Shown here: in pieces, positions 1 through 10,894 of the stretch
How the letters are laid out: each line of letters starts with the position of its first letter
Position numbering within the stretch: position 1 is the first letter of the stretch
From: Mytilus galloprovincialis
Lineage: Eukaryota > Mollusca > Bivalvia > Mytilida > Mytilidae
Assembly: GCF_965363235.1 (NCBI RefSeq)
Contig: NC_134851.1
Location: forward strand, 36,794,321-36,858,320
DNA: 64,000 bases
Reading direction: 5' to 3'
The notes under the pieces: model-generated
The model's input: the letters and a program-made list of their open reading frames with translations, nothing else
Database searches by the model: none
Told to the model about the DNA's origin: nothing
Position numbers and translations under genes: made by a program

Positions 1-59
1 AATTTCAGAAATGTTCCTTATATAAAGATAAGGAAATGTTTTATAATTACCAATAAGAC

Positions 60-300
60 AACTATCCACCACACTTCAAATGGTATTGGTGGCTAAGTCA
101 AGTCTAAGTTGTAATACTACTGTAATCACTAGCTAGTTAACACTAAGGTGATGAGTGAGAACCCAGCTCATGCAGATGCATACAACTCTAATCTTAATTG
201 ACTAGGATTGTCAGTTTTCCTATCAAAGGTCGTTGGTTTTCTCTGGGCACTCCAGCTTCCTCCACCAATAAAAACTGGCCACCAAAAGTAATGCTTAAGA
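60..300 (+). repeat. tRNA-derived SINE-like repeat, copy 1 (5' part)
   Basis: It shares an ordered block with the copy at 1130-1380: GACTAGGATTGTCAGTTTTC, then a GGGCACTCC..CTTCCT segment, then CCA.TAAAAACT. A tRNA-like A-box resemblance lies near 90. This copy breaks off near 300, and a matching 3' tail reappears at 843-898. The block is widespread in bivalve genomes. A RUDI or Meta-type SINE is possible but not verified. Confidence 0.6.
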
Positions 301-842
301 TGGCTCGGGACTATTCGACTGCGCATAATTTCACACATGAATTACAAAAGTATTTGTCGTAAATTCGATATAATTTTTTAAAATATTTTGATTGATTAGA
401 AATGTTAAATCATTGTAGTTATGTGACTAATAGAATATTTTCGTTATTTTCCGTATTTTTTAAAGGGTCAAAATGACATTTCACCCATTTTCCCCATTTT
501 CCCGCCACAATTTGCGTTTTAAGGCAAAATAATTTTTTTTCCTTATCGGTGACCTATGTTTTTTATTCGCTCATTCTTTGAATCGATAGTTCAGCTTTTT
601 ATATAACAGTTTTGGACCAAGTGTCATAGAACGTTTTTTTGATATTCCAATAAAGATATGTCAACACCTCTATTTTCCCTATCATTTCATTGAAAAGAGG
701 TCCCTTTTACATACCGGTTTAGAAGTAAAATTTTGAGCTTAAATGGTCCGTGACCCCCTATTTTTTTTCGACCAATTTGATTCACTTTCTGTAAAGAATA
801 AAATAACAAAAAATACAGCACCTCTGATAGAAACTTCGAATA
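300..842. repeat. insertion splitting SINE copy 1
   Basis: This stretch separates the body of SINE copy 1 from its tail at 843-898, whereas copy 2 at 1130-1380 is continuous. Positions about 436-525 (a run around AAAGGGTCAAAATGACATTT) recur at 7828-7912. It is therefore probably an inserted repeat. No coding capacity is visible, and I see no convincing terminal repeats. Confidence 0.4.
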
Positions 843-898
843 GGCCCAAGCCACCTTAAGTGATGTTTAAACACCAAAAATCTAAATCAAATCAAATG
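843..898 (+). repeat. SINE copy 1, displaced 3' tail
   Basis: The sequence runs TAGGCC...AAGTGATGTTTAAACACCAAAAATC and ends in an AATCAAATCAAAT-type tail. It matches the 3' end of the copy at 1130-1380. The next 230 bases are intronic, and I see nothing in them. Confidence 0.5.
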
Positions 899-1129
899 GT
901 CTAGATAAAAACTATAATATGTCACCATTACTCCTTCATCAATGAGAAAAACCCATAATGTATAAAAAGTTATAAATGGTCCTTTGAAAAATATGAAACC
1001 ATTCAAAGTAGAAAACTTGTCTTAATTGATAACAATATGATATATATATAGAAAAACAAATATAACAATCGCATATAAACACAGAAAAACAGGCTCTTGA
1101 CCTGAGACAGGAAAATAGGGTTAAACACT

Positions 1130-1380
1130 TGTGAGTGGTCTTAAGTTGTTACTACTGTAATCACTAGCCAGTCAACAACGAGTTTGTGAGTTTGAATCCC
1201 TCTCTTGAGGATGCACTTGACTCACATCTTAAATGACTAGGATTGTCAGTTTTCCTATCCAAGGTCTGTGGTTTTCTCGGGGCACTCCGGCTTCCTATAC
1301 CATTAAAAACTAACACCCACGAAATAGCCTAAATGGGGTACTTAAAAGTGGCGTTGAAACACCAAAAATCAAATCATATG
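1130..1380 (+). repeat. tRNA-derived SINE-like repeat, copy 2
   Basis: This is the continuous copy. A B-box-like GTTTGAATCCC lies near 1192-1202, followed by the GACTAGGATTGTCAGTTTTC block, the CTCCGGCTTCCT block, and a tail of the form ACACCAAAAATCAAATCA. The antisense small ORF here is a translation of the repeat. It lies in the ODAD4 intron upstream of exon 1659-1855. Confidence 0.65.
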
Positions 1381-1658
1381 AAGTAGAAGTTTGGGTCACT
1401 AACAATGGAGTAAACCATAGTCTTTCAGGTTCTGATAGGTTCTCAAGGTTTTTGAATTCACGGCATGGAGCAAAATTTGGTGTGAATAAAAAGATCATGT
1501 ACTCGTATATGGAATTTCTCAAATAAAGAAATACATTTCAAAGTGAAATTCTCAGAGATGTGCGTAAATGTCATTTGAGTATTTGATAAAACTCATTACT
1601 AGATGATTTTTTAATTCATAATTTATCATTGCATCATATCTATTTTTATAATCATCAG

Positions 1659-1855
1659 GTGGTGTGAGAAGATACCTATGAGTAAGTCACCATTAGAAAG
1701 TGCCTGGTTATTCCACGAAATAGGACGATGTCATCTAGAATTAAACCAATATGTAGATGCTAGGGACAACGGAAGGAAAGCTCTAGAGGCAGCCAAAGAG
1801 GCAGAAGATGACACATGGAAATTACACGCCTCAGTTTTAGTAGCACAATCTGAAG
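1659..1855 (+). CDS. ODAD4: ODAD4 exon a (TPR helices)
   Basis: The acceptor is ATCATCAG before 1659 and the donor is GAAG/GTATGG after 1855. The frame reads WCEKIPMSKSPLESAWLFHE and continues through GRCHLELNQ. The internal ATG at 1678 is not a start, because coding similarity extends upstream to the splice acceptor. Confidence 0.9.
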
Positions 1856-4800
1856 GTATGGTTATAAATCATTAGCATTAAATACAGTGATTCCTCTTAA
1901 GATATACAAAGTTTTCAAGTTATTTAATTTGTTTTGATGATGCTGGTGAATGGCTTTAAAAGTCCAGTGGGAAAGACACAGATATATATTTCTTGTGTAC
2001 ATGATGATGGTGGTCTATTGATTTTTGTTAAACATCAAATTACAAAGTCAGTGCATTTTCAAGATAAGAATATAAAAGGATTATAAACCATGTTTCACAG
2101 TAGACTGTCACACTGAGTCTGATATTTTTATTTGGTTGTTGATAAAACATTTCAACGATGTCACCCTACCTGGACATATTATTCTGACTCCAGTTTTACT
2201 AGTCTTTTCTCGTACGGTACTCCTAAATGTTGTGTTTTAGAGTGGAAGCAGCGAATACCAAGGAATATACAATTTTCTGGCTTTAATATTTTAAAATTTT
2301 TCAATGAGCACCAATATCTTAAGCACGACTTACATCACATGAACAAAATATATAAACTTATTAATGTCAGGGTCATTATGAATTATCTTTGGTTTCAGTT
2401 AAAAATGGTGAGTTACAAGCAGCAGCCTCATCATTTGAAGAATCATTACAAATCGCTAAAGATTTAGAAGACAATGTAGCAGAACAAGCCATTAAAAAAG
2501 CTTTAGACGAAGTTAACGGTAAAATAGTACGAGGTGAAGGAGATGATGAAGATGAAGATACAGATAAAAAAATAGAGCAACGACCTGGAACGGCCGGATC
2601 AGCAAAAATAGAGAGTAGACCAGGATCAACAGGTTAGTACTGTTACAGCTATTATACTTGAGTGTGTCTGTACAAAGAAAATACAGTTAAGTTTTCCTGT
2701 CTGCTAAGTGAACCATGAAATCACTTTGTATGCTACCTATTTAATAGGAAACAATAGTTCTTGCTAGCCAATCAAATTTTGAGACAGGTGACAAGAGGAT
2801 GAAATCCTATTTGTCCAGTTTGTTTTTCTATATCTAAAGTAGCTAATAAAGAATTCATGGTTCACTGAACAACCAAGGAAACTTTTATACTTTAATGCAC
2901 ACTTAAAAAGATCAGTAAGACATTTAATAAATTGTATGAGTTATTGTCAAAGAAATTATTAAAATTTTAGAAATAATTCCAATGTTTATGTTAATGCAGA
3001 AACTATTTACAGTATAATAAGCATGTTGCACATTAAGAATTTTGATCAGTTATGATGTCATACATAAGTCAAAAACTAAAATTTTCATATATTTTTTTTG
3101 TAAAAAATTGCATTTAAAAAAATTGCAATGTCAAAGCTGAAAATTTAATGTATTTTGGCTTCTCTATTGTCTATGAAGAATTCTATAAATGATTTAAAGT
3201 GAAAAACAATGAAAGTTCACACTTCTGTTCAAGTAAATTTAGCAATAATTATTATGCAAGGTAGACAACTCAAAAGAATGTTTAATTGATTTTGGCCTTA
3301 ACTTTTAAGCAGACAACATCTCATTATTTGGTTTTCAAATATATCTTATGAAATACTTTGGTTCAGGGTAAATTAAGCCCTTATTTAAATAGTATTGTCT
3401 ATCCTGAAAATCAGATAATAGATAATTTTGTTTGAATCTTAATTATGGCATTGTATAGCACTATTTATTGTCTATTACTGTGGATTCAATTACTTTCATT
3501 GGTACCATTTTCTTGGATTTAAGAAAAAAATTCTTTTGAGGGAATTCAATTTCCTGATTTTAGTGATTCTATATACATTACTAAAAGTCAAAAGATACTG
3601 GACATTTTAATTCTTTGTTCCCTTATACCCATAATTTACCCACGAAAATTGGTATCAAACAAAATTAAATGAATCCACTGTATAATCAGTTATTCCAATA
3701 CTATATTTTAAAATCAGACACAATTATTAACTGATTTATATTATGCTTACATAGAAGAAACAAAGGGAGATAATAATTATGCTGATGATTTTGAGGAGGA
3801 GAAAGGTAAAACCTGATGTGTAGATCCCTGACTGTAAACATATTGTATCTCTATCTATTCAACAGATTTAACATTAAATTAAGATTGAGATTGATTAAAG
3901 TCAGGTTTTATTTTTCGGAATTTAAGGTGATACATGTTTTTTTTATTTTTTTTTCGTAATTTTCAAAAATTTATGATAATTGTTAGTTTATAGGCAAAAG
4001 GTTTGATATGGATGTTCCAGAGTTGAATACATGGGAAGTACTTTTTAAGACCCATTAAATTAAAATTTTCATTTACTTATAATTCTTACAAATTTCTAAA
4101 ATTAATATGAGTGCCTTCCATTGCCCACAAGATAAATGTTTGAACAGCCCAAATTCATAATACTTCCAGTCTATATTTATTTTTACTGTTTTGCATATGC
4201 TAAAACTTTAAAAGCAAAAATTAAAATGTTAGAAGAAAAAATCCCAAATATATTTATATATATATAATTGATATTTGAGAAATATTAAGTTTAATGTTTG
4301 AAAATATGTGTTTAATCATGTTCAATCTTAATTTTACATATACCTGTATGATATGTTTTCTTTAAAAAAAATCTGTATCCAAGTTTGTATCTTTGTATTT
4401 TGGAAGTATTTTTATTGTTGAGGTACAACTTTCTATTTGTCATGATAACATGTATCATTTTATTTCTTAAACCAAAAGGAAAGGAAAAGAGAAAAGAGGA
4501 AACTATACAGTACTTGTATATAAATTTACTTCCACATTACAAATCTAAGTTGACCTCTGAACTGTATATATCATAACTTATACTTAACTTTTCAGATATA
4601 TATTTTCTTGATTAAAACAGATCATCTTATTTTAATAGATAGAACATCAGATCTGTTTTTCATACTTTAGCATGTTCTGCCTGATAAATACCACTATTTC
4701 TGTAGAAAAAACACCACAACCCAAAATGTGATCTTGATAAGGTCTACCTTTTTTGGCCATGAAACATATAAAAGGATGATTCTGTTGTGTACAAATTTGA

Positions 4801-7800
4801 AATTCTAGTAATGAACTTATTGTGATAGAATTGAAGGTCAAGTTTGTATTTAAAGTTTAGGTAAATAGATAAATTAAAAAAATAAATTCTAACTACCTAT
4901 TTATTTTCTGAAGTAGAAAATACTAAACAGTTGTTTTGTTTTCCTTGACCTAATTACACTGAGTTACCTATCTGTAAAGTAAAAGTCTGGCTTGCCAAAT
5001 TTTTAAAACTGTTTTGAATAAATGAAAGTTACGTCCTGTTCAGTCCTCAATTTTACAAAAAGTACAGTTTTTTATCAGTGGTTAACTTTTTCTTAGGACT
5101 TGCCCTAAGTTGCAATATCATCTGACTATTTTAATGAAAATCCACAAGATTTTAGTGGAGCAAAATATTAGTTAACCTAAATGTTATCTCTGAGGTTTTT
5201 ACCAATTTCTCTTTTCTTGATTCTAATGTTAAATGTATAGGCTTGCATTAGCAATAATAAATATAATCATACAGATTTATTCTATAAGGGTTTCCACTGG
5301 ATTGTTAAGCAACCAACAATCAATCAATCTATAAGGGTTTAATAGTCCATATTTCATTCACTTAATGATAAAAATATCTTTTTGGGTTAAGCCTTGGATC
5401 ATCATTTACATATTTATATAACAGCAGCCCTTTTAACAAAAAATCTTAAGTGTTAAATTAATCTTACGATAAAAATGTTAAGTTGAATTGTTAAGGAATA
5501 TTTTAGACTTACGATCAATTTTACACTTAAGATTTTTTGTGAAAAGGGCTACAGGATCTTAACATTCTTTTTTTGTGTGTTACCAATTACCTGAAAACTG
5601 TATGTTTTGAATTATTCCAACATTGTTTATGTAAATGATAATACTTTATGTTAGAGGCATTTTAATATGCTATTAAATAAATTCTGTATATTAAGAATTA
5701 GAATCATGGATTTTTTTCCAGCACTATCAGATTTAAAAAATCTTCAAGCGAGTCAAAGAAAACGTAGTCCTGATGCTAGTCTCAAAACTCCAAGAGGGTC
5801 TGGAAGGATGAGATCTCCTGCTAAGCCTCCAGCAACTCCCATAGGGTCTAGAGGTCGGTCCCCTATAAAATCACCAACTAAAAGTCCTGCTCCTGATAGA
5901 ATGACACCTATATCCCCTTCAAAGGAGGGGAGGGATTCCCCAGCCAAACAACCCTCTGTCTCTTTTCATGAAGAAACAGGGTCACAGAAAGGTCATGAGT
6001 CTGCTGGAGGCTCAAAACAGGGTGGATCAGCCATTAGTGTTGCAAAAGGTTAAAAACATGAAATCTGCCTAGATGTGATGGTTTTAAATTAATAGATTGA
6101 AATAGGGATCATCTCAAAATGTACAGTTTGCATCTATACAATTATTTTATTATTACATATATGTTTTGAGATTACCCCTTTATAATTGTGGGTGTAGACT
6201 AATGACATTTTTTGAAATGATTGACATTGGAATTATCTGCAGATTATTAATTTGTATTTGATTGTGGTTTAAATTTTAGTGGTTTGAATGTTACTAAATG
6301 AATTTCTAACAGAAAAAGTTCTTTGTTGATCTTTTTGACAAATAACAACTTAAAGGAAGCATGTGAAATAAAATAACTGTAAGTGCCCAATATTTCACAT
6401 GACACAAGTTGTTTGAGATTTGTGAAGTCTGAAATGATGTTAAAAATAGAAAATTGGTAAATGTTTAGAATTATTTTACAGTTCGAATAGGCAAATCTAG
6501 GACACCATCACCTAAAACTAAAAATAGATCAAGAACTCCTTCACCAAAGGAGAAAACTAAATCAAGAAGGACCCCCTCACCAAAAGGACAGTCCAAATCT
6601 AAAAGGACTCCTTCACCTAAGGGACATTCTAAATCCAGAAGGACTCCTTCACCTAAGGGACATTCTAAATCGAGAAGGACTCCCTCACCAAAGGATCAAA
6701 AGAAAGACAAAAAAGGTTTAATTGCACTGGTCACCTTTAGTATCCAAAGCATGAATCACAACTTCTTAGACTGCTTTTCACAATGTCCAGCATTTTTAAA
6801 AGTTTTTATTTGTTGTAGTTGATGTATTTTTCTTTTGTCTCACTTTCCCGCCAATATACTTGAAGTTACATATTGTAAATATATCATTTGCCAAGCCATC
6901 AGAATATGGGAAATGTTTCATTTAATTTTTATTCAAAAGTTTAAAATGGCTAACAAAATTTTTATAAGATTTCTATATTGACAGGTTGCTGCAAGTCTTA
7001 CAATTATTGCATTAATATATATCCTTTATTTCTAATTTTACAAACTTACAGATAAATGAACGAGGGTCTGAATGAGTGGGGACTTTTTTTTAAGGCCATT
7101 TAAGGGGGTAGACCTTGGTTCAGGGAGATAACTCTTTAAATCAGTTAAGCGTTTGTAAAAGTCAAGTTCATCAATGTTTTTTAAGCATTTACCTGAAACA
7201 GATTAAAAACAATCTATGTAACCTAGAAGCTTAGAATATGTTTTTGAAAATGGTTGACACAAATGTACTGATGATTTTAAGAGTTATTTCCCTGAACCTA
7301 GGTCTACCTCCTTAAACTTTCTCTATTCTTTTTTTTTGCTATTATCTCTTTTCTATACTTTTTTAGTAACACATTATTCACTATTTATATTTTTGCCTAT
7401 TTTTCTCTGTTTTTTTTTTATACCCACAACAATTCGTACATAATCTTTAAACCAAGTTGAAGCTGCATGTCAGTGGAAGAGAACAAAGAGTACATGCATG
7501 CCTAAATGTGCAATATCTTTAAATGTTTTTATTTATTTATTCTTAATTTTTCTTTTTAGATCTTCTAATTTTATTGTTTTGTTTTTTATCTGATTAAAAA
7601 TTAATCTTGTTCTTTATAGGCTTATTATTAAATATTTTAGATACTAACATTTTAGAACTAATATTATTTGATCTTCAGCTTAATTTAATTATTTTTATGT
7701 TTTTTTATTTATTTTTGTATAGCACTAATCTGAATATAGTACATCTTTATTTCTGTGATCTTATTTTCTTGTTTTCAGTAAATATGTATTGTAGACAGGT

Positions 7801-8761
7801 TTATTTTCATGGATACCAATTTGTGTTATTATCCGTATTTGTTAAAGGGTCAAAATGACATTTCACCAATTTTCACCGTTTTCCTGCCAAAATTTTGGTT
7901 TAAAGGCTGATTGCTGAGGCTCAAAGAGTCCTATAGGATGTTCACATCCTTGTTCTATTGATTCTGGTGAATAGTATAATGTCTCATTGACAATCATACC
8001 ACATCTTCTTATTATTACAACTTTTTTAACAACCTAAAACACAAGTTTTGAACTCTTATAGAAAGAGAATCCAGATCAACTAAGAAAACTCCCTCATCAG
8101 ACAGGAAGTCATCAAGAGAATATACAGATTCATCAGAAGGTTTTAATTGTTCTTGTTTTATTGTTTGTTTGAAAAGCAGTATTATGACACTGATTATTTA
8201 TGGTGTTACAGCAATTAAGGTTTTGGGTTCAGTGATTTTTCCAATATTTCCCCTCAATTTGTTTTTTCTTCAGAGGCTTGGTATGACACACTTATATATG
8301 GAAAATTTGCACATCTCAAATGATGGTATTATCATAATTCTTGAACAGCAATAGCTTTATATAAACATGCTTGATTAAGCTTTAATTGTAGAAGTTGTCC
8401 GCAAACAGGAATTAAATATATGTTCGGAGCAGATGCAACAAATTTTAATGCACTATTTAAAAATTCTTTTCCTGTAGAATACCTTTAAGATAAAGATAAA
8501 TCATTAAAATTTTGTTTTCATTAATGATGTCAATGTTAGTTAGCTGCACAAGTTACAGAATTATTCATATTTGATAACAATTGTTTTATATATTTTTCTT
8601 ACATCTCATATACTTAGTATTATGATTCAAGACTTTTACTTAAATGTAACATATTTAGATTTAGATTTATATTCCTGATTATTTATTATCCTTTTTGTAT
8701 CTTTCTAGAGGAACAAAAGACTGAAGAAACAAAAGAAAAAGAACAAGAAGTAGCAGAATAA
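1659..8761 (+). CDS. ODAD4: Outer dynein arm docking complex subunit 4 (TTC25), last seven coding exons
   Basis: This is the 3' part of the gene for a TPR protein that helps anchor outer dynein arms to the ciliary doublet microtubule with ODAD1, ODAD2, ODAD3 and calaxin. Exons are 1659-1855, 2399-2632, 3755-3805, 5722-6048, 6482-6715, 8062-8139 and 8709-8761. Spliced, the first two encode the last TPR-like helices (WLFHEIGRCHLELNQ, then ASVLVAQSEVKNGEL), which match my memory of vertebrate TTC25 closely. The rest is a low-complexity tail: acidic, then Ser-Pro/Thr-Pro basic, then a 12-residue TPSPK repeat, then a Glu/Lys end and TAA. The first exon enters after a phase-2 intron; every later intron is phase 1. 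The 5' exons are outside the window. Identity is firm for the TPR part. The tail is joined by frame, splice sites and composition, so extra or skipped exons are possible. Confidence 0.88.
2130..2300 (+). repeat. diverged interspersed repeat fragment in ODAD4 intron
   Basis: Segments such as CTGGACATATTATTCTGACTCC and GTACTCCTAAATG..GTG resemble 59700-59845 (CCGGACAAATCGTTCTGACTCC and so on). The family is present in bivalve genomes as I know them. The 111-codon ORF running through it is not a gene. Confidence 0.45.
2399..2632 (+). CDS. ODAD4: ODAD4 exon b (end of TPR region and acidic linker)
   Basis: The acceptor GGTTTCAG precedes 2399 and the donor CAG/GTTAGT follows 2632. It continues the codon left by exon a to give VKNGELQAAASSFEESLQIA, followed by IKKALDEVNG and an acidic GEGDDEDEDTD stretch. 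Two copies of a RPGTAGS/RPGSTG-like motif sit at the end. It is 234 nt, a whole number of codons, with phase 1 at both ends. Confidence 0.9.
2700..3470. other. ODAD4 intron sequence without recognised features
   Basis: AT-rich intronic sequence. I see no exon with matching phase and no recognisable repeat. Confidence 0.5.
3476..3682. mobile_element. MITE-like element with TACTGTGGATTCA ends
   Basis: The left end TACTGTGGATTCAATTA and the right end TTAAATGAATCCACTGTA are inverted relatives. The inner parts also mirror each other (TTGGTACCATTTTC against GAAAATTGGTATC). I recognise this as a very common bivalve non-autonomous element. There is no ORF. It lies in the ODAD4 intron just upstream of the 51-nt exon. 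Confidence 0.7.
3755..3805 (+). CDS. ODAD4: ODAD4 exon c (51-nt exon)
   Basis: It lies between acceptor TTACATAG and donor AAAG/GTAAAA and encodes EETKGDNNYADDFEEEK after completing the split codon. Its phase 1-1 symmetry means that skipping would keep the frame. It is supported by splice sites, acidic composition and frame continuity; no homologue of the peptide itself is recognised. Confidence 0.7.
3810..5420. other. ODAD4 intron, no recognised features; minor SINE tail
   Basis: AT-rich intron with no supported exon. A CAATCAATCAATC run near 5318-5330 looks like the tail of a bivalve SINE. Small ORFs at 4385-4576 and 4647-4841 have no coding character. Confidence 0.45.
5424..5552. mobile_element. 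palindromic MITE-like element in ODAD4 intron
   Basis: The left arm AGCAGCCCTTTTAACAAAAA and the right arm TTTTTTGTGAAAAGGGCTAC are inverted copies. Both continue inward through AATCTTAAGTGT. The arms are about 45 bp with an AT-rich centre. It could fold as a hairpin in the pre-mRNA. Confidence 0.7.
5722..6048 (+). CDS. ODAD4: ODAD4 exon d (Ser-Pro/basic tail)
   Basis: A strong polypyrimidine acceptor (TTTTTTTCCAG) precedes 5722, and the donor AAAAG/GTTAAA follows 6048. It is 327 nt, phase 1-1. It encodes ALSDLKNLQASQRKRSPDAS followed by many S/T-P motifs near K or R (RSPAKPP, GRSPIKSPTKSP, ISPSKEGRDSPAK). This is a candidate for proline-directed phosphorylation. A second acceptor nine bases downstream (CTATCAG) would also keep frame. 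The antisense ORF at 5753-5947 is a shadow. Confidence 0.85.
6482..6715 (+). CDS. ODAD4: ODAD4 exon e (12-residue TPSPK repeats)
   Basis: The acceptor TTTTACAG precedes 6482 and the donor AAAAG/GTTTAA follows 6715. It is 234 nt, phase 1-1. It encodes six TPSPK motifs, most spaced 12 residues apart, with units such as RTPSPKGHSKSR (two units nearly identical). At DNA level this is a 36-bp tandem array. Near identity of neighbouring units suggests recent unit duplication, so copy number may vary between individuals. Confidence 0.85.
7100..7315. mobile_element. TTAA-flanked MITE-like element
   Basis: TTAA at 7100-7103 and at 7312-7315 bound inverted ends of about 32 bp. The left reads GGGGGTAGACCTTGGTTCAG and the right inverse reads GGAGGTAGACCTAGGTTCAG, continuing as GGGA.ATAACTCTT. 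TTAA target duplications point to a piggyBac-type mover (inference). It is non-coding. Confidence 0.65.
7320..7825. other. ODAD4 intron, no recognised features
   Basis: T-rich intron sequence. The ORF at 7607-7858 is AT-rich translation without coding character. Confidence 0.45.
7828..7912 (+). repeat. short repeat shared with 436-525
   Basis: The two stretches share AAAGGGTCAAAATGACATTT, then CACC.ATTTTC, then GTTTTAAGGC or GGTTTAAAGGC in the same order. The family is not identified. Confidence 0.55.
8062..8139 (+). CDS. ODAD4: ODAD4 exon f (78-nt basic Ser-rich exon)
   Basis: It lies between acceptor CTTATAG and donor GAAG/GTTTTA and encodes ERESRSTKKTPSSDRKSSRE followed by YTDSSE. It is phase 1-1. 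Composition continues the Ser/Arg/Lys tail of exon e. Support is splice sites, frame and composition. Confidence 0.75.
8709..8761 (+). CDS. ODAD4: ODAD4 last coding exon
   Basis: The acceptor CTTTCTAG precedes 8709. The frame reads EEQKTEETKEKEQEVAE and stops at TAA 8759-8761. The Glu/Lys-rich end resembles the charged ends of other TTC25 proteins in composition only. Confidence 0.78.
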
Positions 8762-9595
8762 AGCATGTGACTGTCATGTGAATAGAAACTTTTATCCAAT
8801 GATACGCATTTACTCCAGTTAATTTGAGTTGTCTGATCTGTGATATACTAAATGCCGTCCAAAATTTTAAAACTCATTATAAATTTCTGAGTATAGCAAA
8901 TCCTTTCAGGGCAAATATGATTCAAGTACTCACTGCTTAGTTTTAATTTTTTAATTTTCAAATTTATCTTATTCAGTTACATAGCTAACTATAAAATAAT
9001 GTTTTGAACAAAAAAATAGTTATTTTCATTAACCAAATTGTTGTTAACTGAACATTCAGTTTTGCAAGGGCAAGACTATATTTTATTTTAAGTGCTGTAG
9101 GCCAAAATTATACAGCCTACCTCCTATCTGATTTAACATTTTTGAAGCATTCATTTTTTTCTACAGTAGTCTTATTAAAGACTTTTTTTGTATTTTAAAA
9201 GTCTTTAAATACACCTTTTTTGCTCTGATAATGAAATAATTAAACCAATTTTTGCCTTTTCTTTATTACAAATGATATACTTTTAGTGAAAATTTACATA
9301 TATCAGATTTACACTGAGTTCTTGAACTCTTTATTACAATGAACCAACATTTTCGATGCAATATTCTGTGCATGATTATACAAACACATTTATAAAATTT
9401 TATATTTGAATTTCAGAATATTTTTTTAATTGTTTTTATACGCACTATTTACAAGTACGCAAGATACACATTTTTGTGTTGCAATTAAATGGTTTTGTTT
9501 GCTAAGTTGTGTGTTTGAGGATAAATTTATGTGTGTGTGTGTGTGTGTGGGTATAAGTGTGTATGTGTGTGAATAAAATGTAAAAATAAAACATA
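8762..9595 (+). other. ODAD4: ODAD4 3' UTR (extent inferred)
   Basis: The sequence after the stop is AT-rich and non-coding. Two AATAAA signals lie close together at 9572-9577 and 9585-9590, just after a GT-rich stretch. The true cleavage site is not visible from sequence alone. Confidence 0.5.
9528..9571 (+). repeat. (GT)n microsatellite
   Basis: An uninterrupted GTGTGTGTGT run is followed by an imperfect GT-rich stretch ending at the AATAAA signals. Confidence 0.8.
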
Positions 9596-9599
9596 ACTG

Positions 9600-10005
9600 A
9601 CCAGCATATCACTACCCAAAGAAGTTTTAACTTTTTTTTTTAGGGTTTTACTATAATGATGTATACACTGTGCAACCTCTACGCAAATTAATTAGTTGTG
9701 CTTATGTTATTGAAAAAATAATCTGTTTTATTCAGAATTTAATTGTTAAATGTTGATATAAAAATTAAGATAAAAAGAAATTGGGTAAATTTGGTAAATT
9801 TTGTATTTCCAATGCTTAAACAAAAAAACAAATTAGAAAACATTCAGAAAACCAAAGAGGCAATGAAGACATCCATGGAAAACAAAACATTTTAACAGCT
9901 CTTTAAAAAGCTAAAACAATGTATTTTAAAAATTTTAATGATAGAATATTTTAATATTAAAAAAATGAAACATCAGTCTGTGTTAATGTTTGATATATAA
10001 ATCAG
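9600..10005. other. intergenic, nothing recognised
   Basis: A-rich sequence downstream of ODAD4. I see no gene or repeat with a second copy. Confidence 0.5.
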
Positions 10006-10009
10006 GTAA

Positions 10010-10205
10010 AAGAAGAGCAAAACATACCAGAGGGATTTTTAAACTCATAAATAAAAAATAAACCAACAGTACGTGCCACGGCTAAAAAGAAAAGAACAAA
10101 CAGACAAACAAAAGTACACAAAACACAACATAGAAAACTAAAGACTAAGCAACATGAACCCCATAAAAAACTGGGGGTGATCTCAGGTCTAAAACTTTCG
10201 ACTAA
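10010..10205 (+). repeat. R2 interspersed repeat, copy 1
   Basis: R2 is recognised by CTCATAAAT..AAAATAAAC, GGCTAAAAA, AGACAAAC, ACACAACATAGAAAACTAAA, GACTAAGCAACA.GAACCCC and GGGGTGAT in that order. It recurs at 22275, 29650, 33735, 47330, 47760 and 60305. The antisense 74-codon ORF is a translation of this repeat. Confidence 0.7.
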
Positions 10206-10209
10206 AGAT

Positions 10210-10890
10210 GAATTAACAGAGTTCATCAGTAATCATGCCTCCATACAAAACTGGCATATTTAAAGCTATACCGAAATCTATTGTTCTATCCTGCACTAAG
10301 CATGATGGTCTGATTAGTGCTTAAATGATAGAGCCTTATGGACACAAAGTGCCAAATAAAGGGTAAAGAAATAAAAGGTAGAAAAATAAGAACCAAAAGA
10401 TATGAATTAAAATGAAGGGCATATTTTGCCGGTTGTTCAGATCAGAAGTACTTGCTTTTGTAGTACCAAAATTCCTGGAACCAGTGCATTTTTGTATGCA
10501 ATTTCCTTAAAGCTTTCTCAATTTGTTTAAAGTCTGTACAACCCAAGATGTTTAAGTTTTTTTTTAACATGAAATGACTGTTATTCAATGACTTTATAAA
10601 GATATATGAAATGCTAGGTAAACAAGCTTTTTTTCAAGCTGCAGGTTGTGAACAAATGACACATTTGGATTATTCAATAAAAAAAGAATTAATAGAAGAA
10701 AATGAATTGGATTTTAAAATAGGTTATGAAAAGAATTAGCTGTTTTAAAATGCTTTCAGTACATTAACTATAAAAAATTAGACCAACTTCCGTTTTTGTT
10801 TGTGGCTATAACACAAAATTGAAAAAAATCTCGTTCCCTCTTAAAATGAGAGGCTAAGGCTAACAAAGGGAAATAACTCATAAGTTGAAA
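10210..10890. other. intergenic, nothing recognised
   Basis: No gene and no recognisable repeat. The sequence is AT-rich. Confidence 0.45.
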
Positions 10891-10894
10891 ATTG

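Noticed and set aside
2132-2467. 111-codon ORF overlapping ODAD4 exon b in another frame
   Set aside because: It runs through an intronic repeat and then the wrong frame of exon b. The ODAD4 frame has homology and splice sites; this one has neither.
5753-5947. 64-codon antisense ORF (MAGESLPSFEGD...)
   Set aside because: It is the mirror of the Ser-Pro-rich ODAD4 exon d, whose codon pattern leaves the opposite strand open.
6482-6715. SPK repeats as a histone H1-like or sperm basic protein gene
   Set aside because: The exon is flanked by phase 1 introns matching the ODAD4 frame on both sides and has no start codon of its own.
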